Assembly (NCBI RefSeq): GCF_001441535.1
Contig: NZ_LMAU01000002.1
Coordinates: 124,001-188,000, forward strand
Length of the DNA stretch: 64,000 bases
Direction: 5' to 3'
Source: Tsuneonella troitsensis
Lineage (GTDB): Bacteria > Pseudomonadota > Alphaproteobacteria > Sphingomonadales > Sphingomonadaceae
Under the pieces are notes generated by a model. That model was not told where the DNA came from. It searched no databases and saw only the letters and a list, made by a program, of their open reading frames with translations. The position numbers and the translations under genes are program-made. Position 1 is the stretch's first letter. Each line of letters begins with the position of its first letter. Of this stretch, positions 7,707 to 20,580 are shown piece by piece.

Positions 7707-8822
7707 TTGGCCAAACCAGCCGTCGGGGGCAAAGCCCCGAAGCCCGCAACTGTCCCGAGCGATGCCAAGTTGGCCACGCCTAAGCACAATCGCGAGGAGG
7801 CCGAGTTCGTTCTCCATTCCTTGCAAGATGAGCACGAGAAATCGTTGCGATACAAGGCGACGGACGAAGAACTTCTGAACATGTATGAGCAGATGCTGCT
7901 CATCCGCCGATTCGAAGAGCGCGCCGGACAGCTGTACGGACTTGGGCTGATCGGTGGATTCTGTCACCTCTACATTGGACAGGAGGCCGTGGCTGTCGGA
8001 CTGCAATCCGCGCTCACCGAAGGTCTCGACAGCGTGATAACCGGATACCGCGATCACGGTCACATGCTGGCCTATGGCATCGACCCCAACGTCATCATGG
8101 CCGAACTGACCGGGCGCGAGGCCGGCATCAGCAAGGGCAAGGGTGGGTCGATGCACATGTTCTCGACCGAGCATCGCTTTTACGGCGGTCACGGGATCGT
8201 CGGTGCACAGGTTGCACTGGGTGGCGGCCTAGCGCTCGCGCACCAGTACCGGGGCGACGGCGGATTGTGCCTGGCATATTTCGGCGACGGCGCCGCGAAC
8301 CAGGGGCAGGTCTACGAGACGATGAACATGGCCAGCCTGTGGAAGCTCCCGATGGTGTTCGCGATCGAGAACAACCAGTACGCGATGGGCACCAGCACTG
8401 CGCGCTCGAGCGCTGAGACCGAATTCTACCGCCGCGGCACGGCGTTCCGTGTTCCGGGCATGGATGTGAACGGGATGGACGTCCTCGAAGTGCGCCAGGC
8501 GGCCGAGGTCGCATTCGCCCATGTGCGCGCAGGCAAGGGGCCGGTGCTCATGGAGCTCAACACCTATCGCTATCGCGGACACTCGATGTCGGACCCGGCC
8601 AAGTACCGCACTCGCGAGGAAGTTCAGGACCAGCGCGAGCACAACGATCCAATCGAGCGCGCGAAGAAGGAACTTCTCGAGCGGGGCGTATCGGAAGACG
8701 CGCTGAAGGATACCGACAAGCGCATCCGGACGACCGTGTCGGCCAGCGCCGACTTTGCCGAGAATTCGCCCGAGCCACCGCCGAGCGACCTGTACACCGA
8801 CGTGTTGGTGGAGAGCTACTGA
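7707..8822 (+). CDS. pdhA: Pyruvate dehydrogenase E1 component, alpha subunit
   Basis: Thiamine-diphosphate-dependent decarboxylation of pyruvate as an alpha2beta2 E1 with PdhB. The 371-residue protein has an Ala/Lys/Pro-rich N-terminal arm. It then has [20 protein letters not shown], the TPP motif [17 protein letters not shown] ending at ENNQYAMGT, and the phosphoserine-loop region [16 protein letters not shown]. The start is TTG 7707, preceded by GAGGAC. The stop overlaps the pdhB start by 1 nt (TGATG), giving coupling. Confidence 0.96.
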   Translation: MAKPAVGGKAPKPATVPSDAKLATPKHNREEAEFVLHSLQDEHEKSLRYKATDEELLNMYEQMLLIRRFEERAGQLYGLGLIGGFCHLYIGQEAVAVGLQSALTEGLDSVITGYRDHGHMLAYGIDPNVIMAELTGREAGISKGKGGSMHMFSTEHRFYGGHGIVGAQVALGGGLALAHQYRGDGGLCLAYFGDGAANQGQVYETMNMASLWKLPMVFAIENNQYAMGTSTARSSAETEFYRRGTAFRVPGMDVNGMDVLEVRQAAEVAFAHVRAGKGPVLMELNTYRYRGHSMSDPAKYRTREEVQDQREHNDPIERAKKELLERGVSEDALKDTDKRIRTTVSASADFAENSPEPPPSDLYTDVLVESY

Positions 8823-10195
8823 TGGCGCTCGAACTGAAGATGCCCGCTCTTTCGCCGACGATGGAAGAGGGCACGCTGGCCAAGTGGCTGGTGAAGGAAG
8901 GCGATACCGTGTCCGCCGGTGATATCCTGGCAGAGATCGAGACCGACAAGGCCACGATGGAATTCGAGGCTGTCGACGAAGGCACGATCGGAAGGATTAT
9001 CGTCCCCGAAGGGACCGAAAACGTGAAGGTGGGCGAAGTGATCGCGACTATGGCCGGCGACGACGCCGACCAGACCGACGCCGAGCCTCCAGCCGAATCC
9101 GCACCGGCAAAGGCTGACGCTTCTCCCGCTGCCGCATCCAAAGGCGATGCGGCCCAGCCTGCTGCCGTGGCCAAGCCGTCACGCGATCCAGATCTTCCCG
9201 AAGGGACTACGACGACCACCGTCACCGTTCGCGAAGCGCTGCGTGATGCGATGGCAGAGGAAATGCGTCGCGACGATCGCGTGTTCGTAATGGGCGAGGA
9301 AGTCGCGCAGTATCAGGGGGCCTACAAGGTAACCCAGGGTCTGCTCGACGAGTTCGGTCCGAAGCGGGTGATCGACACTCCGATCACGGAATACGGTTTT
9401 GCCGGGATCGGCAGCGGGGCGGCGATGGGCGGCCTCAGACCGATCGTCGAGTTCATGACGTTCAACTTCGCCATGCAGGCGATCGACCACATTATCAATT
9501 CCGCCGCCAAGACGAACTACATGTCGGGCGGGCAGATGCGCTGTCCGGTCGTGTTCCGCGGACCCAACGGTGCGGCAAGCCGCGTCGGTGCTCAGCATAG
9601 TCAGAACTTTGGGCCGTGGTATGCAAGCGTCCCCGGTCTGATCGTCATCGCTCCATACGACGCCGCGGATGCGAAGGGTCTGCTCAAGGCGGCGATCCGC
9701 AGCGAGGATCCGGTCGTCTTCCTGGAAAACGAGCTGGTCTATGGTCGAAGCTTCGAAGTGCCCGACCTCGACGACCATGTCCTGCCGATCGGCAAGGCGC
9801 GGATCGTGCGTGAGGGCAAGGACGTGACTATCGTGAGCTACTCGATCGGCGTGGGACTCTCGCTAGAGGCCGCCGAAACGCTCGCGAGCGAGGGCATCGA
9901 TGCCGAGGTGATCGACCTGCGGACTCTGCGCCCGCTTGACAGGGAAACCGTGCTTACCTCGTTGGCCAAGACCAACCGCCTGATCATCGCGGAAGAAGGT
10001 TGGCCGACCTGTTCGATCGCATCGGAAGTCATGGCAATCTGCATGGAAGACGGCTTCGACCATCTCGACGCCCCGGTTCTGCGGGTCTGCGATGAAGACG
10101 TGCCGTTGCCCTATGCGGCCAACCTCGAGAAACTGGCACTGATCGATGCACCCCGGATCGTGGAAGCCGCTCGCAAGGTTTGCTACCGAGGCTGA
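8822..10195 (+). CDS. pdhB: Pyruvate dehydrogenase E1 beta subunit with N-terminal lipoyl domain
   Basis: Beta half of the E1 heterotetramer. The 457-residue protein starts with a lipoyl domain (about 1-78) whose lipoylated lysine sits in ETDKATMEF. An Ala/Pro-rich linker (about 80-125) follows, then the transketolase-like E1 beta domain with [20 protein letters not shown] and the C-terminal transketolase domain with [14 protein letters not shown] lipoyl domain on E1 beta is a known alphaproteobacterial feature. The genes for E2 and E3 are not in this window. lipA, which makes the cofactor, lies 12 kb downstream. Confidence 0.96.
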   Translation: MALELKMPALSPTMEEGTLAKWLVKEGDTVSAGDILAEIETDKATMEFEAVDEGTIGRIIVPEGTENVKVGEVIATMAGDDADQTDAEPPAESAPAKADASPAAASKGDAAQPAAVAKPSRDPDLPEGTTTTTVTVREALRDAMAEEMRRDDRVFVMGEEVAQYQGAYKVTQGLLDEFGPKRVIDTPITEYGFAGIGSGAAMGGLRPIVEFMTFNFAMQAIDHIINSAAKTNYMSGGQMRCPVVFRGPNGAASRVGAQHSQNFGPWYASVPGLIVIAPYDAADAKGLLKAAIRSEDPVVFLENELVYGRSFEVPDLDDHVLPIGKARIVREGKDVTIVSYSIGVGLSLEAAETLASEGIDAEVIDLRTLRPLDRETVLTSLAKTNRLIIAEEGWPTCSIASEVMAICMEDGFDHLDAPVLRVCDEDVPLPYAANLEKLALIDAPRIVEAARKVCYRG

Positions 10196-10210
10196 GGCGT
10201 CGTCGGTGGG

Positions 10211-10648
10211 TCAGATCGCGACGAAAACCGCTCGGGTGTAGGTGAGTTCGGGGCCGTCGACCCCGGCGAAGCTGAGGAAAGACGGCAACTGGTGCGTCAT
10301 CGTCAGCACCATCTTGCGCGTTCCTGGAATGGTCTGGGCTGGAGGACCGTCCTTGTCGACGAAGACCTTGGTGTCTTCGAGATCCAGCATGTATGGGGTC
10401 GTCGAGGCGATACCCAAACCGAAGTCCTGAATCTGCGAGTTCGTTAGACGGTTGTCGGTCTGGAATTCGACCGACACGTTGCGTCCGGTCTCGGTCATCG
10501 AATTGCGCATGGCGTTATATGACTGCATCCACAGGCCAACCTGGAAGACGCCGAGCAGCATCATCAGGAACGCAGGTGCGATCAGGCCGAACTCGATCAC
10601 GGCCGAGCCGGTTTCATCCTTCAGCAATGCTCGATCGGGGTTCTTCAT
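10211..10648 (-). CDS. TadE-like pseudopilin family protein
   Basis: A 145-residue protein with the TadE signature: a short basic leader (MKNPDRALLKDETG), then SAVIEFGLIAPAFLMMLLGVF, in which the Glu five residues into the hydrophobic helix is typical of pseudopilins. A periplasmic domain follows. TadE-like proteins are minor components of Flp/Tad pili. ATG 10648 gives the typical leader and overlaps the upstream stop by 1 nt. It is last in a three-gene minus-strand operon. Confidence 0.85.
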   Translation of the reverse strand: MKNPDRALLKDETGSAVIEFGLIAPAFLMMLLGVFQVGLWMQSYNAMRNSMTETGRNVSVEFQTDNRLTNSQIQDFGLGIASTTPYMLDLEDTKVFVDKDGPPAQTIPGTRKMVLTMTHQLPSFLSFAGVDGPELTYTRAVFVAI

Positions 10649-11103
10649 CACGAAACCTGGACAGTTCGCTGGACGTCGTATTCGAAGGCGCTGCCGATTC
10701 CCCACTGGCTCCACACCGGCTCGTACCAATCGGTCAGCGCAATGTGTAGGTAAGTGGCCAGTTCCTCTTCCTCGCATCCGGAAGGGAGGGTTTCCGACAG
10801 GGCTTCTTCGCCACAGCGGTATCGGAAAGTTACCTGGATGGTGCCGGTCGATGGTAGGGACCCCGACAATTCGCTTTCAACCGCAAGACGCTCCGTTTCC
10901 GTGTCAGGCGTGGAGACCATGGCAATCTCGGTTGCCAGTTCGGCGGTCGATTGCAGTCTGCTCTGCTTTTCCACCATCGTGGCGACTTCGAAGCCGCCGA
11001 TGCACATGACGATCAGGGTCGGCGCGACGATGGCGGTTTCGATCAGCGCGGTACCCTGGCTGTCGTCACACAAGCGCTCGAGAAGGGACTTGAGCTTTTT
11101 CAC
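10648..11103 (-). CDS. TadE/TadF-like pilus assembly protein
   Basis: A 151-residue protein with the leader MKKLKSLLERLCDDSQG, then TALIETAIVAPTLIVMCIGGFEVATMV, a class III pseudopilin-type N-terminal helix. The periplasmic part contains two cysteines (CGEE and SGCEEEE) that could form a disulfide. GTG 11103 overlaps the upstream tadG-like stop by 4 nt (GTGA), which decides the start. It belongs to the same operon as its neighbours. Confidence 0.83.
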   Translation of the reverse strand: MKKLKSLLERLCDDSQGTALIETAIVAPTLIVMCIGGFEVATMVEKQSRLQSTAELATEIAMVSTPDTETERLAVESELSGSLPSTGTIQVTFRYRCGEEALSETLPSGCEEEELATYLHIALTDWYEPVWSQWGIGSAFEYDVQRTVQVS

Positions 11104-12695
11104 GATACCAGCCTCACCCTGTTCTTCGTACTGAGGACCTCGGTGTCCTCGCTCAATCCGGAAGGACAGAAGCTCGTCATTTCCATGTTGCCGGTCAGGG
11201 TAATCGTGGAAGCGACTAGCATGAGGCACTGGCTCGTCACGCCTGCGGAACCCGCGATGTCGAGGTTGCTGACGGGTAGATAAACCGTGCCGTTGAGAAC
11301 GGTCGAAGAATTACCGTTCATCTTGTTGCCGGTGTTGCCGGGCGAATTACGGTCTTCGAAGATCAGCATCCCCGCAAGCTTAATCGCCTGGTCCGAAGAT
11401 ACTCCCGCTGCCTCGAGCTGGGATACCGACATCCCGGTCAAGGCCACATCCGCGCCGCCGTTGATGCGGATTCCCGCACCGTTCTTGAGAACGAACAGCA
11501 CGCCAGGTCCGGTTACGTTGTACTGGGAATTGATGACCAGGTCGCCGCCATCGATCACGTAGATTCCAGTATTGAATACGGTGTCGCATTTGAGCGTTAG
11601 GTCCGGATAGGTTCCTGGCAGAAGGACAGCCGGGCTCCCCTTGCCCTCAATCGTGACCTCGCGAGCATTGACGTATGTGCGCGTGACCGTAGTGGTCGGC
11701 TGTTCGTAAATCCTACTGTTCCCGCTCCCCGAGACAACCGTATAGCCGCCGACCGTCGGGCCGGTAACTTGAGGGTTCGTCGTGGGAAGTGCAGATAGCG
11801 CAATATTCGTCAAAGATTCTGTTCTGTCCACCGCAGGTTTTGCGCCGGAGAACGACTGGCTTGTATAGTTGTTGCCGTTCTTTTTGTAATACGCGTACGT
11901 GATCTGTGTCCGGGTATTTACCTCATCTGCCAGATAAGATGTCGACGCCTTGCCACTCGGACAGGAGTATACGCGAGGCGTATCGTTGGTCGGCGGCGTA
12001 AGTCCCGCGAACGGATCGGTTAGGCCATCCTGGTTCTCGAGGATGGTGTCGTCCGTGTTGTCCTTGAACCACTGGTCGATACCGCCCGCTGCAATCAGCC
12101 AACCGGCGTCGATCGTCGGGCTGCCGTTGACCTTGATCGCCAGGGGATCGTCCGAAAGTGCAGCGATGCCGCAACCGGCGATGAACTCGGCGCTACCGCC
12201 GATGGTCACCGCGCCTTCGGCATCCTCATCGACCGCGATCAGGCAACTCGTGAAGTTGACACCCTCTTCGAATGCCGCCTGGGCGCTCACCGCTACGGTC
12301 GTTGCCGATCCGGTCAGGAAGCTGGAGAAAGGTAACGACTTTGTGGCCGATGCCGTCACGATAACGCTGTTCTCGGTCCCGGTAGCCCAGTTGGCGAGAG
12401 AGACCTCCGGATCGGAGGCGAACTCTGACGTCTTCGATAGGTTGGCCGTGTATTCCTGCGTCGCGCGATTTTCGTAGGTGTCTTCGGTTTCTTCGTTCGC
12501 ACGGGCGTAGGCCCCCGCGATCGCGGCCTGGTCGACCGCGAACTGAAGCTCGGACTTCCACATATACCACTGGGTCACGTCGACGGCGAAGCCGGCACCC
12601 CCGATGAGTGCTGGCATGCCCGCCGCGACGAGCATCATAGCGTTGCCGCTGGTGTTGCTCCGCAAGCGTCCGAAGAAGTCGGCGATCGCTCCCAT
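11100..12695 (-). CDS. TadG-like pilus assembly protein
   Basis: A 531-residue protein with the Tad N-terminal domain: a short cytoplasmic part, then NAMMLVAAGMPALIGGAGFAVD and WYMWKSELQFAVDQAAIAGA, typical of TadG-like (DUF2134-type) proteins. A long periplasmic region follows, rich in Thr/Ser/Gly with beta-repeat-like character and several cysteines. No MIDAS DxSxS motif of a von Willebrand domain was seen. First gene of the operon; no TadA ATPase, TadB/C platform or Flp pilin gene is near, so this cluster must rely on a machine encoded elsewhere or act independently. Confidence 0.85.
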   Translation of the reverse strand: MGAIADFFGRLRSNTSGNAMMLVAAGMPALIGGAGFAVDVTQWYMWKSELQFAVDQAAIAGAYARANEETEDTYENRATQEYTANLSKTSEFASDPEVSLANWATGTENSVIVTASATKSLPFSSFLTGSATTVAVSAQAAFEEGVNFTSCLIAVDEDAEGAVTIGGSAEFIAGCGIAALSDDPLAIKVNGSPTIDAGWLIAAGGIDQWFKDNTDDTILENQDGLTDPFAGLTPPTNDTPRVYSCPSGKASTSYLADEVNTRTQITYAYYKKNGNNYTSQSFSGAKPAVDRTESLTNIALSALPTTNPQVTGPTVGGYTVVSGSGNSRIYEQPTTTVTRTYVNAREVTIEGKGSPAVLLPGTYPDLTLKCDTVFNTGIYVIDGGDLVINSQYNVTGPGVLFVLKNGAGIRINGGADVALTGMSVSQLEAAGVSSDQAIKLAGMLIFEDRNSPGNTGNKMNGNSSTVLNGTVYLPVSNLDIAGSAGVTSQCLMLVASTITLTGNMEMTSFCPSGLSEDTEVLSTKNRVRLVS

Positions 12696-12843
12696 GGGTC
12701 AGGCATCCTCGTGATTGATACGGCCGGTCATAGTGCGCCATAGCTTGCTCAAGGTAAGCGCTTTGCCAAACGACAGGGTTAACAGGTTATTGCGCCCCAC
12801 CGAGGTGCTTGACAGGTGCAAGCCGCGGGCCGGAAAGAGGGCG

Positions 12844-13494
12844 GTGACGTCCGTCGAACCCATCGATCCTGTGCTGGACCTGGCGCTGGCCTGGCAGCCA
12901 TCCAAGGGCAGGTCCGCTTTCGCGACATTGCTGGAATTCGACGCGCGCCTTGGCAGTGTGTTGGTGCGGGCAAGGGAGCCGATGCTTGCCCAGCTCAGGT
13001 TCGCCTGGTGGCGCGATCGACTTGCCGAACCCGTATCGCAGCGCCCCGCAGGAGAAGCGATGCTGGCGCGGTTGACGCGGGATTGGGAGGGATCAGAGGC
13101 CGTTCTGACCGCTCTTGTCGACGGGTGGGAGGAGCTAATCGGCGAAGCGCCCCTTCCTGCGGAAGCAATCAACCGCTTCGCCGGAGCCCGGGGTGCAGCA
13201 CTTGGCGAGTTCGCCTCTCGCTCAGGACAAGCGGAAAGCCGTGACCCCGTTGAAGCAGCAGGTCGCCGATGGGCGCTTGCCGACTTCGCGCTCCGGACTT
13301 CCAATTCTAACGAGCAGGAGACGGCACTTTCGATTGCACGGGCAATGAAGCCTGCATCGAAACTTCCCCGCGCCGTTCGCGGTATCGCCGTACTCTCAGC
13401 TTTGGCGGATCGCGCGATCAGGTCGGGCGAGCCGTTGGGGGCGGGTAGAGGGGCGGCGCTCACGGCTCTTCGGGTTGGCTTAATCGGGCGATAG
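12844..13494 (+). CDS. Squalene/phytoene synthase family protein (short)
   Basis: A 216-residue protein with the family motif LAQLRFAWWRDRLAEP near residue 45, as in the NDUFAF6-like branch of the trans-isoprenyl diphosphate synthases. It is shorter than true synthases (about 280-350 residues). The aspartate-rich DxxxD metal-binding motifs are not evident, so catalytic activity is doubtful. GTG 12844 was chosen for its GGAAAGAGGG ribosome-binding site. It is divergent from the Tad operon and 38 nt upstream of the EF-hand gene. Confidence 0.7.
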   Translation: MTSVEPIDPVLDLALAWQPSKGRSAFATLLEFDARLGSVLVRAREPMLAQLRFAWWRDRLAEPVSQRPAGEAMLARLTRDWEGSEAVLTALVDGWEELIGEAPLPAEAINRFAGARGAALGEFASRSGQAESRDPVEAAGRRWALADFALRTSNSNEQETALSIARAMKPASKLPRAVRGIAVLSALADRAIRSGEPLGAGRGAALTALRVGLIGR

Positions 13495-13532
13495 CTTATG
13501 TATCGTCGCACTGGGTGTCGCAGGGGTCGCGA

Positions 13533-13994
13533 ATGAACAAGTTGGTGCTGGGCGGCGTGCTGATGCTCGTGCTGGTCGGGATTGGCCTGTTCTGGTGGCA
13601 GGGCAGGGCAGCGGTGGAGAAGGCTGCTCCGCCCCCTACGTTGCAACCCGAATTGCCCGCGCCGGACGCCCTGCCGATTGTCGATCCGGGGGAGTTGAAG
13701 GGGCCGGCCCCGCCCGAAGCGACAGAGTTGACCCGCGAAGAACAGCGCTTCTTTCGCTACGATCGTAATCGCGACCGACGCGTTACGCGCAATGAAATGC
13801 TGTCCACCCGCAGCGCCGCGTTCCGCAAGCTGGACAAGGACGGCAACAACTTGCTCGATTTCGAGGAGTGGGCGGTCGCCACGGTGAACCGCTTCGAATC
13901 CGCCGATGCCGACGGCGATAACGAACTCGATCTGGTCGAATTTGCCCGCACGGCGCCCAAGCCTGCGCGACGTAGTCCTGCCTGTCGCTGTTAG
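13533..13994 (+). CDS. Membrane-anchored EF-hand protein
   Basis: A 153-residue protein with an N-terminal signal anchor (about 3-21, [19 protein letters not shown]), a Pro-rich linker, and three EF-hand-like loops: [12 protein letters not shown] (degenerate), [12 protein letters not shown] and [12 protein letters not shown] (both near canonical DxDxDG). It probably binds Ca2+ on the periplasmic side; partner unknown. ATG 13533 follows CAGGGGTCGCG. The 3' end overlaps the convergent trmFO by 4 nt. Confidence 0.85.
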   Translation: MNKLVLGGVLMLVLVGIGLFWWQGRAAVEKAAPPPTLQPELPAPDALPIVDPGELKGPAPPEATELTREEQRFFRYDRNRDRRVTRNEMLSTRSAAFRKLDKDGNNLLDFEEWAVATVNRFESADADGDNELDLVEFARTAPKPARRSPACRC

Positions 13995-15340
13995 GCCGGG
14001 ACCGGAGTGCGATGTGCCATCCACTCCCCGAGGTCGGCCTTGGCACGATCGGTGTAGGCTTCTTTTCGCGCCTTCTTGCTGACTTCGGGAAGGGGCGGGA
14101 AAAGCCCGAAATTGATGTTCATCGGCTGATAGGTTTCAGCCTCGGCATCGCCGGTGATGTGCGCCAACAGCGCGCCCATCGCGGTTGTGCGTGGCGGGGA
14201 ATTCCAGGTTTCGCCTGCCAGCTCGCTTGCTGCCATCATACCGGCCATCAAACCGACGGCCGCGCTTTCGACGTAGCCTTCACAACCGGTAATCTGGCCC
14301 GCGAACCGCACATGCTCGCCGCCGCGAAGCCGAAGCTGGCGATCGAGCACGAGCGGTGAGTTGAGGAAGGTATTGCGATGCAGGCCGCCCAGCCGGGCGA
14401 ATTCGGCATTCTCCAGCCCCGGGATCGTGCGGAACAGGCGAACCTGTTCGGCGTGCTTCAGTTTTGTCTGGAACCCGACCATGTTCCATAACGTGCCGAG
14501 CTTGTTGTCTTGGCGGAGTTGGACGACGGCGTAAGGCCAGCGACCATTGGGATGCTCGGGCGTCGCAGCGTGCGGATTGTCCAGGCCGACGGGCTTCATC
14601 GGTCCGAAGCGCAGCGTTTCAGGACCTCGTTCAGCCATCACCTCGATCGGCATACAGCCTTCGAAGTACGGCGTGTTTGCCTCCCACTCGCGGAAAGTGG
14701 TCTTGTCGCCGTCCACCAAGCCCTGGACGAAAGCCACGTATTGGTCCCGGTCCATCGGGCAGTTGATGTAGTCTTTCCCGCCCTTGTCCCAGCGGGCCGC
14801 CTTCCACGCGATGCTCATGTCGATCGTGTCGTGGTGGACGATGGGCGCGATGGCATCGAAGAAGGCGAGGCTGTCCTGACCGGTGGCCGAGGCGATGCTC
14901 GATGCGAGCGATGCGGCCGTCAGTGGGCCAGTCGCGACGATTGTAGGACCCGAAGAGGGCAGGGCATCGACCCTCTCGCGCACGATCTCGATGTTGGGAA
15001 GCGCGCCCAGTTCGCGTTCGACGGCCGCGGAGAAGACATCGCGGTCGACCGCCATGGCAGAGCCTGCCGGAACCCGCGCCTCTTCACCCGCGCGCATGAC
15101 GATACTGTCCAGGCGCCGCATCTCGTGGTGGAGCAAGCCGACCGCGTTCTTCTCGTCGTCGTCGGAGCGAAAGCTGTTCGAACATACGAGTTCGGCGAGT
15201 CCGTCGCCCTGATGCGCGGGGGTCATGTCTCCGCCGCCGCGCATTTCCGACAGCCGGACGCGAATCCCGCGTCGGCCTAGTTGCCAAGCCGCTTCGCTTC
15301 CGGCGAGCCCGCCGCCGATGATGTGGATGTCATGCGCCAT
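13991..15340 (-). CDS. trmFO: tRNA (uracil-54-C5)-methyltransferase, folate/FAD-dependent
   Basis: Forms ribothymidine at position 54 of tRNA using methylenetetrahydrofolate and FAD. The 449-residue protein has the FAD-binding [14 protein letters not shown] at the N-terminus, the conserved CSNSFRSDD cysteine motif, the [13 protein letters not shown] region, and the C-terminal [18 protein letters not shown], all characteristic of TrmFO. It is convergent with the EF-hand gene (4-nt overlap) and divergent from the YhhN-like gene. Confidence 0.95.
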   Translation of the reverse strand: MAHDIHIIGGGLAGSEAAWQLGRRGIRVRLSEMRGGGDMTPAHQGDGLAELVCSNSFRSDDDEKNAVGLLHHEMRRLDSIVMRAGEEARVPAGSAMAVDRDVFSAAVERELGALPNIEIVRERVDALPSSGPTIVATGPLTAASLASSIASATGQDSLAFFDAIAPIVHHDTIDMSIAWKAARWDKGGKDYINCPMDRDQYVAFVQGLVDGDKTTFREWEANTPYFEGCMPIEVMAERGPETLRFGPMKPVGLDNPHAATPEHPNGRWPYAVVQLRQDNKLGTLWNMVGFQTKLKHAEQVRLFRTIPGLENAEFARLGGLHRNTFLNSPLVLDRQLRLRGGEHVRFAGQITGCEGYVESAAVGLMAGMMAASELAGETWNSPPRTTAMGALLAHITGDAEAETYQPMNINFGLFPPLPEVSKKARKEAYTDRAKADLGEWMAHRTPVPA

Positions 15341-15405
15341 GCCAGCCGCCTAGAGCTTGCACGGGGTGCAGTTCAAGGGCAGTCAGCGCTCCAACGAGGG
15401 GGGGA

Positions 15406-16059
15406 ATGGAAATGCCGCGGGGCGCACTGATCGATCATCGGCCGTGGCTGGCTGCCGGCATCGCGATGGCGCTGGCGTTCTGGGTGCTGAGCGATAGCGC
15501 GCTCGGCGGCGTTTACCTGATGGCCCTTAAAGGCGGGTCGGTTGCCGTCCTGGCAGCCTACGCGCTTGCCAGATCCAGTGGCCGCAACGCCCGCCTGATC
15601 GCATTAGTTATGGCGATCGGGGCTGCAGGGGACGTGGGGATCGAACTCAGGACCGAACTCGGTGGCGGCCTGTTCCTGATTTCCCATCTCGTGGCGATCG
15701 CGCTTTATCTCTCCAATCGCCGGGCGCAGACCAGCGGATCGCAGAAGGGGGCGGCGGTCGCCCTGCTTGTGGGCGTCCCTCTGCTCGCGTGGCTGCTCTC
15801 GCGCGATCCGCTCGCGGTAACCTATGCCGCTGCGCTCGCGGCGATGGCGGCGACGGCTTGGCTGAGCCGGTTCAGCCGCTATCACGTGGGAATCGGAGCG
15901 CTGCTGTTTGTGGCGAGCGACCTGCTGATCTTCGCGCGGCTCGGCAACGCCTTGGAGTACAGGATTGCCGAATGGCTAATCTGGCCGCTCTATTACGCCG
16001 GGCAATTCCTGATCGTTACCGGAGTGGTCCGCACGCTGAGGACCGATCACCAGGCCTGA
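15406..16059 (+). CDS. YhhN-type lysoplasmalogenase family membrane protein
   Basis: A 217-residue polytopic inner-membrane protein with about seven or eight hydrophobic helices. Family-like elements are the KGGSVAVLAAYALARS helix, GAAGDVGIEL and the C-terminal LIWPLYYAGQFLIVTG. Relatives (YhhN/TMEM86) hydrolyse the vinyl-ether bond of lysoplasmalogens, but the bacterial substrate is uncertain. A second in-frame ATG at 15412 has slightly better spacing from the G-rich ribosome-binding site, so the start may be 6 nt later. Confidence 0.8.
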   Translation: MEMPRGALIDHRPWLAAGIAMALAFWVLSDSALGGVYLMALKGGSVAVLAAYALARSSGRNARLIALVMAIGAAGDVGIELRTELGGGLFLISHLVAIALYLSNRRAQTSGSQKGAAVALLVGVPLLAWLLSRDPLAVTYAAALAAMAATAWLSRFSRYHVGIGALLFVASDLLIFARLGNALEYRIAEWLIWPLYYAGQFLIVTGVVRTLRTDHQA

Positions 16060-16100
16060 CGTGAGGCGGCACCGCAGCGAGCGGCGCCGCCCATTCAATG

Positions 16101-18932
<2,832 letters not shown>

Positions 18933-19230
18933 GGTACTGCCGTTTCGGTGGCGCGCGCAAAGGCGCAGCGGGCTGATATTCGCCTAGGGCAAGGGGGCGG
19001 AAACCGCCAGTTTGCGAGGGCCTGTTGGCACCTCATCGAGGCCGTTTTCCACATAAGAGTGAAGGACAGTGGGTGCAACCGCTGTCGGCGGCCTGAAATC
19101 GCCGTTCAAAGGGCGTTCACGGCCGCAAAGGTAGGTGGATTGCATTGTCGGACACGATTGGCCACTAGCGCGTTTTCGTATCGGCAGGAGGCCCTCAGCG
19201 GGGCCGAGTCCACTCATGGGAGACCACTCG

Positions 19231-20520
19231 ATGCCAAAGATTCGTCCGGCCGCCTCGCGGCTCGCTTTCGCTGTCGCACTCGCGACAACTGCCGCCGTCG
19301 GCATGACGGCTGCGGCCACCCCCGCGTTCGCCCAGAAGAAGGGCAAGGAGCAGGAAGCGCCGAAGGCAAATTATTCTAAGGCGTTCATCGCCGCCTACCA
19401 GCCCGTGTCGAAGATCGTCACCGACGGTACCGATCTCGCCGCCGCCAAGGCGCAACTGCCGGCCGTGACGGCGGCAGCCGAAACCCCCGACGACAAGTTC
19501 GCTGCGGGACAGTTGACGTTCAACGTCGGCGCCAAGTCGAGCGACGTTCCTCTGCAGCGCCAGGGTCTCGACATGATGCTCGACAGTGGCAAGACTCCTG
19601 CGGGAGACCTTGCGCGCAACAGCTTTGCCGCTGCACAGCTCGCCTACAATGCCAAGGATTGGGCCGCCGCTCGCACGCGCGCCGAACAGGCAGTCGCTGC
19701 TGGTTATCAAGGCGATGCCGAGCTGTTGATTGCCGAAACCTATTTCGCACAAGATCAGGCAGGTGTCGGTCTCGACGCGCTGGATAAGGCGATCGCACGC
19801 AAGACGGCAGCGGGAGAGAAAATTCCCGACACCTGGCTGAAGCGTGGCCTGTCGCAAGCGTATCAGGGCAAGCTCGAGCCGCAATCGCTCAAGTATTCGG
19901 CGCTGTACGCTCAAAACTACCCTTCGAAAGCAAGCTGGGGCGATGCGATTGCCATCCAGCGTAACTTCCGCAACTACGAAGGGCAGGAACTCCTCGACCT
20001 TATGCGTCTTGCCATGCGCGCCGATGCGATGCGGACCGAGCGGGACTATGTCGACTACATCGAAGCGTCCGATGCTCGCCGGTTTCCGGGCGAGACCCAG
20101 CGCGTAATCGAGGCCGGTACGGCAGCAGGAATGCTCAAGTCGGGCGACGTTTTCGTCAACGAAGCGCGCACCATTGCTTCAAATCGGGTCAAAGCCGACA
20201 TGGCCGAACTCCCGGCGCTGGAGCGCGACGCGCGCGCCGCCTCCTCCACTGCCGCAACGGCCATGTCGGCGGGTGATGTCTTCCTCAGCTATAACCAGCC
20301 GGCAAAGGCCGAGGAGTTCTACCAGATGGCGCTGGGCAAGACCGGTGTGGACACGGCGCGCGTCCTCACCCGGCTAGGCATCGCTCAGGTCGACCAAGGT
20401 AAGCTGGCTGAGGCGCAGGCGACCTTTGCGAAGGTTCAGGGCGAGCGTCAGCCGATTGCACAGCTTTGGAGCGTCTATGCAGCGCAGAAGGCTGGTACGG
20501 CGGTAGCCGCCGCTTCCTGA
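19231..20520 (+). CDS. Exported TPR-like repeat protein, function unknown
   Basis: A 429-residue protein with a cleavable signal peptide (about 1-34, ending ATPAFAQ). It then has Ala-rich helical repeats of TPR type, for example AQLAYNAKDWAAARTRAEQA, QPAKAEEFYQMALGK and KLAEAQATFAKVQ. It is probably a periplasmic scaffold. ATG 19231 is preferred over 19216 because GGGAGA lies at the right spacing. An intrinsic terminator follows directly. No specific family recognised. Confidence 0.8.
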   Translation: MPKIRPAASRLAFAVALATTAAVGMTAAATPAFAQKKGKEQEAPKANYSKAFIAAYQPVSKIVTDGTDLAAAKAQLPAVTAAAETPDDKFAAGQLTFNVGAKSSDVPLQRQGLDMMLDSGKTPAGDLARNSFAAAQLAYNAKDWAAARTRAEQAVAAGYQGDAELLIAETYFAQDQAGVGLDALDKAIARKTAAGEKIPDTWLKRGLSQAYQGKLEPQSLKYSALYAQNYPSKASWGDAIAIQRNFRNYEGQELLDLMRLAMRADAMRTERDYVDYIEASDARRFPGETQRVIEAGTAAGMLKSGDVFVNEARTIASNRVKADMAELPALERDARAASSTAATAMSAGDVFLSYNQPAKAEEFYQMALGKTGVDTARVLTRLGIAQVDQGKLAEAQATFAKVQGERQPIAQLWSVYAAQKAGTAVAAAS

Positions 20521-20540
20521 TCTCTCGCGAAAACTACAGT

Positions 20541-20574
20541 CGGGCGCGGGTCTTAGCTTACTCGCGCCCGTTTT
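20541..20574 (+). terminator. Rho-independent terminator after the TPR gene
   Basis: CGGGCGCGGGT at 20541-20551 pairs with ACTCGCGCCCG at 20560-20570 (one G-T wobble) around an eight-base loop, followed by TTTTCGTTT. It lies 20 nt after the TPR-gene stop. It may also serve the convergent NYN gene, whose stop is at 20581. Confidence 0.85.
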
Positions 20575-20580
20575 CGTTTG

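Noticed and set aside
13991-13994. Overlaps of convergent gene ends here, at 6695-6701 and at 34900-34905
   Set aside because: Overlaps of 4 to 7 bases between stops are common in compact genomes and need no special explanation.
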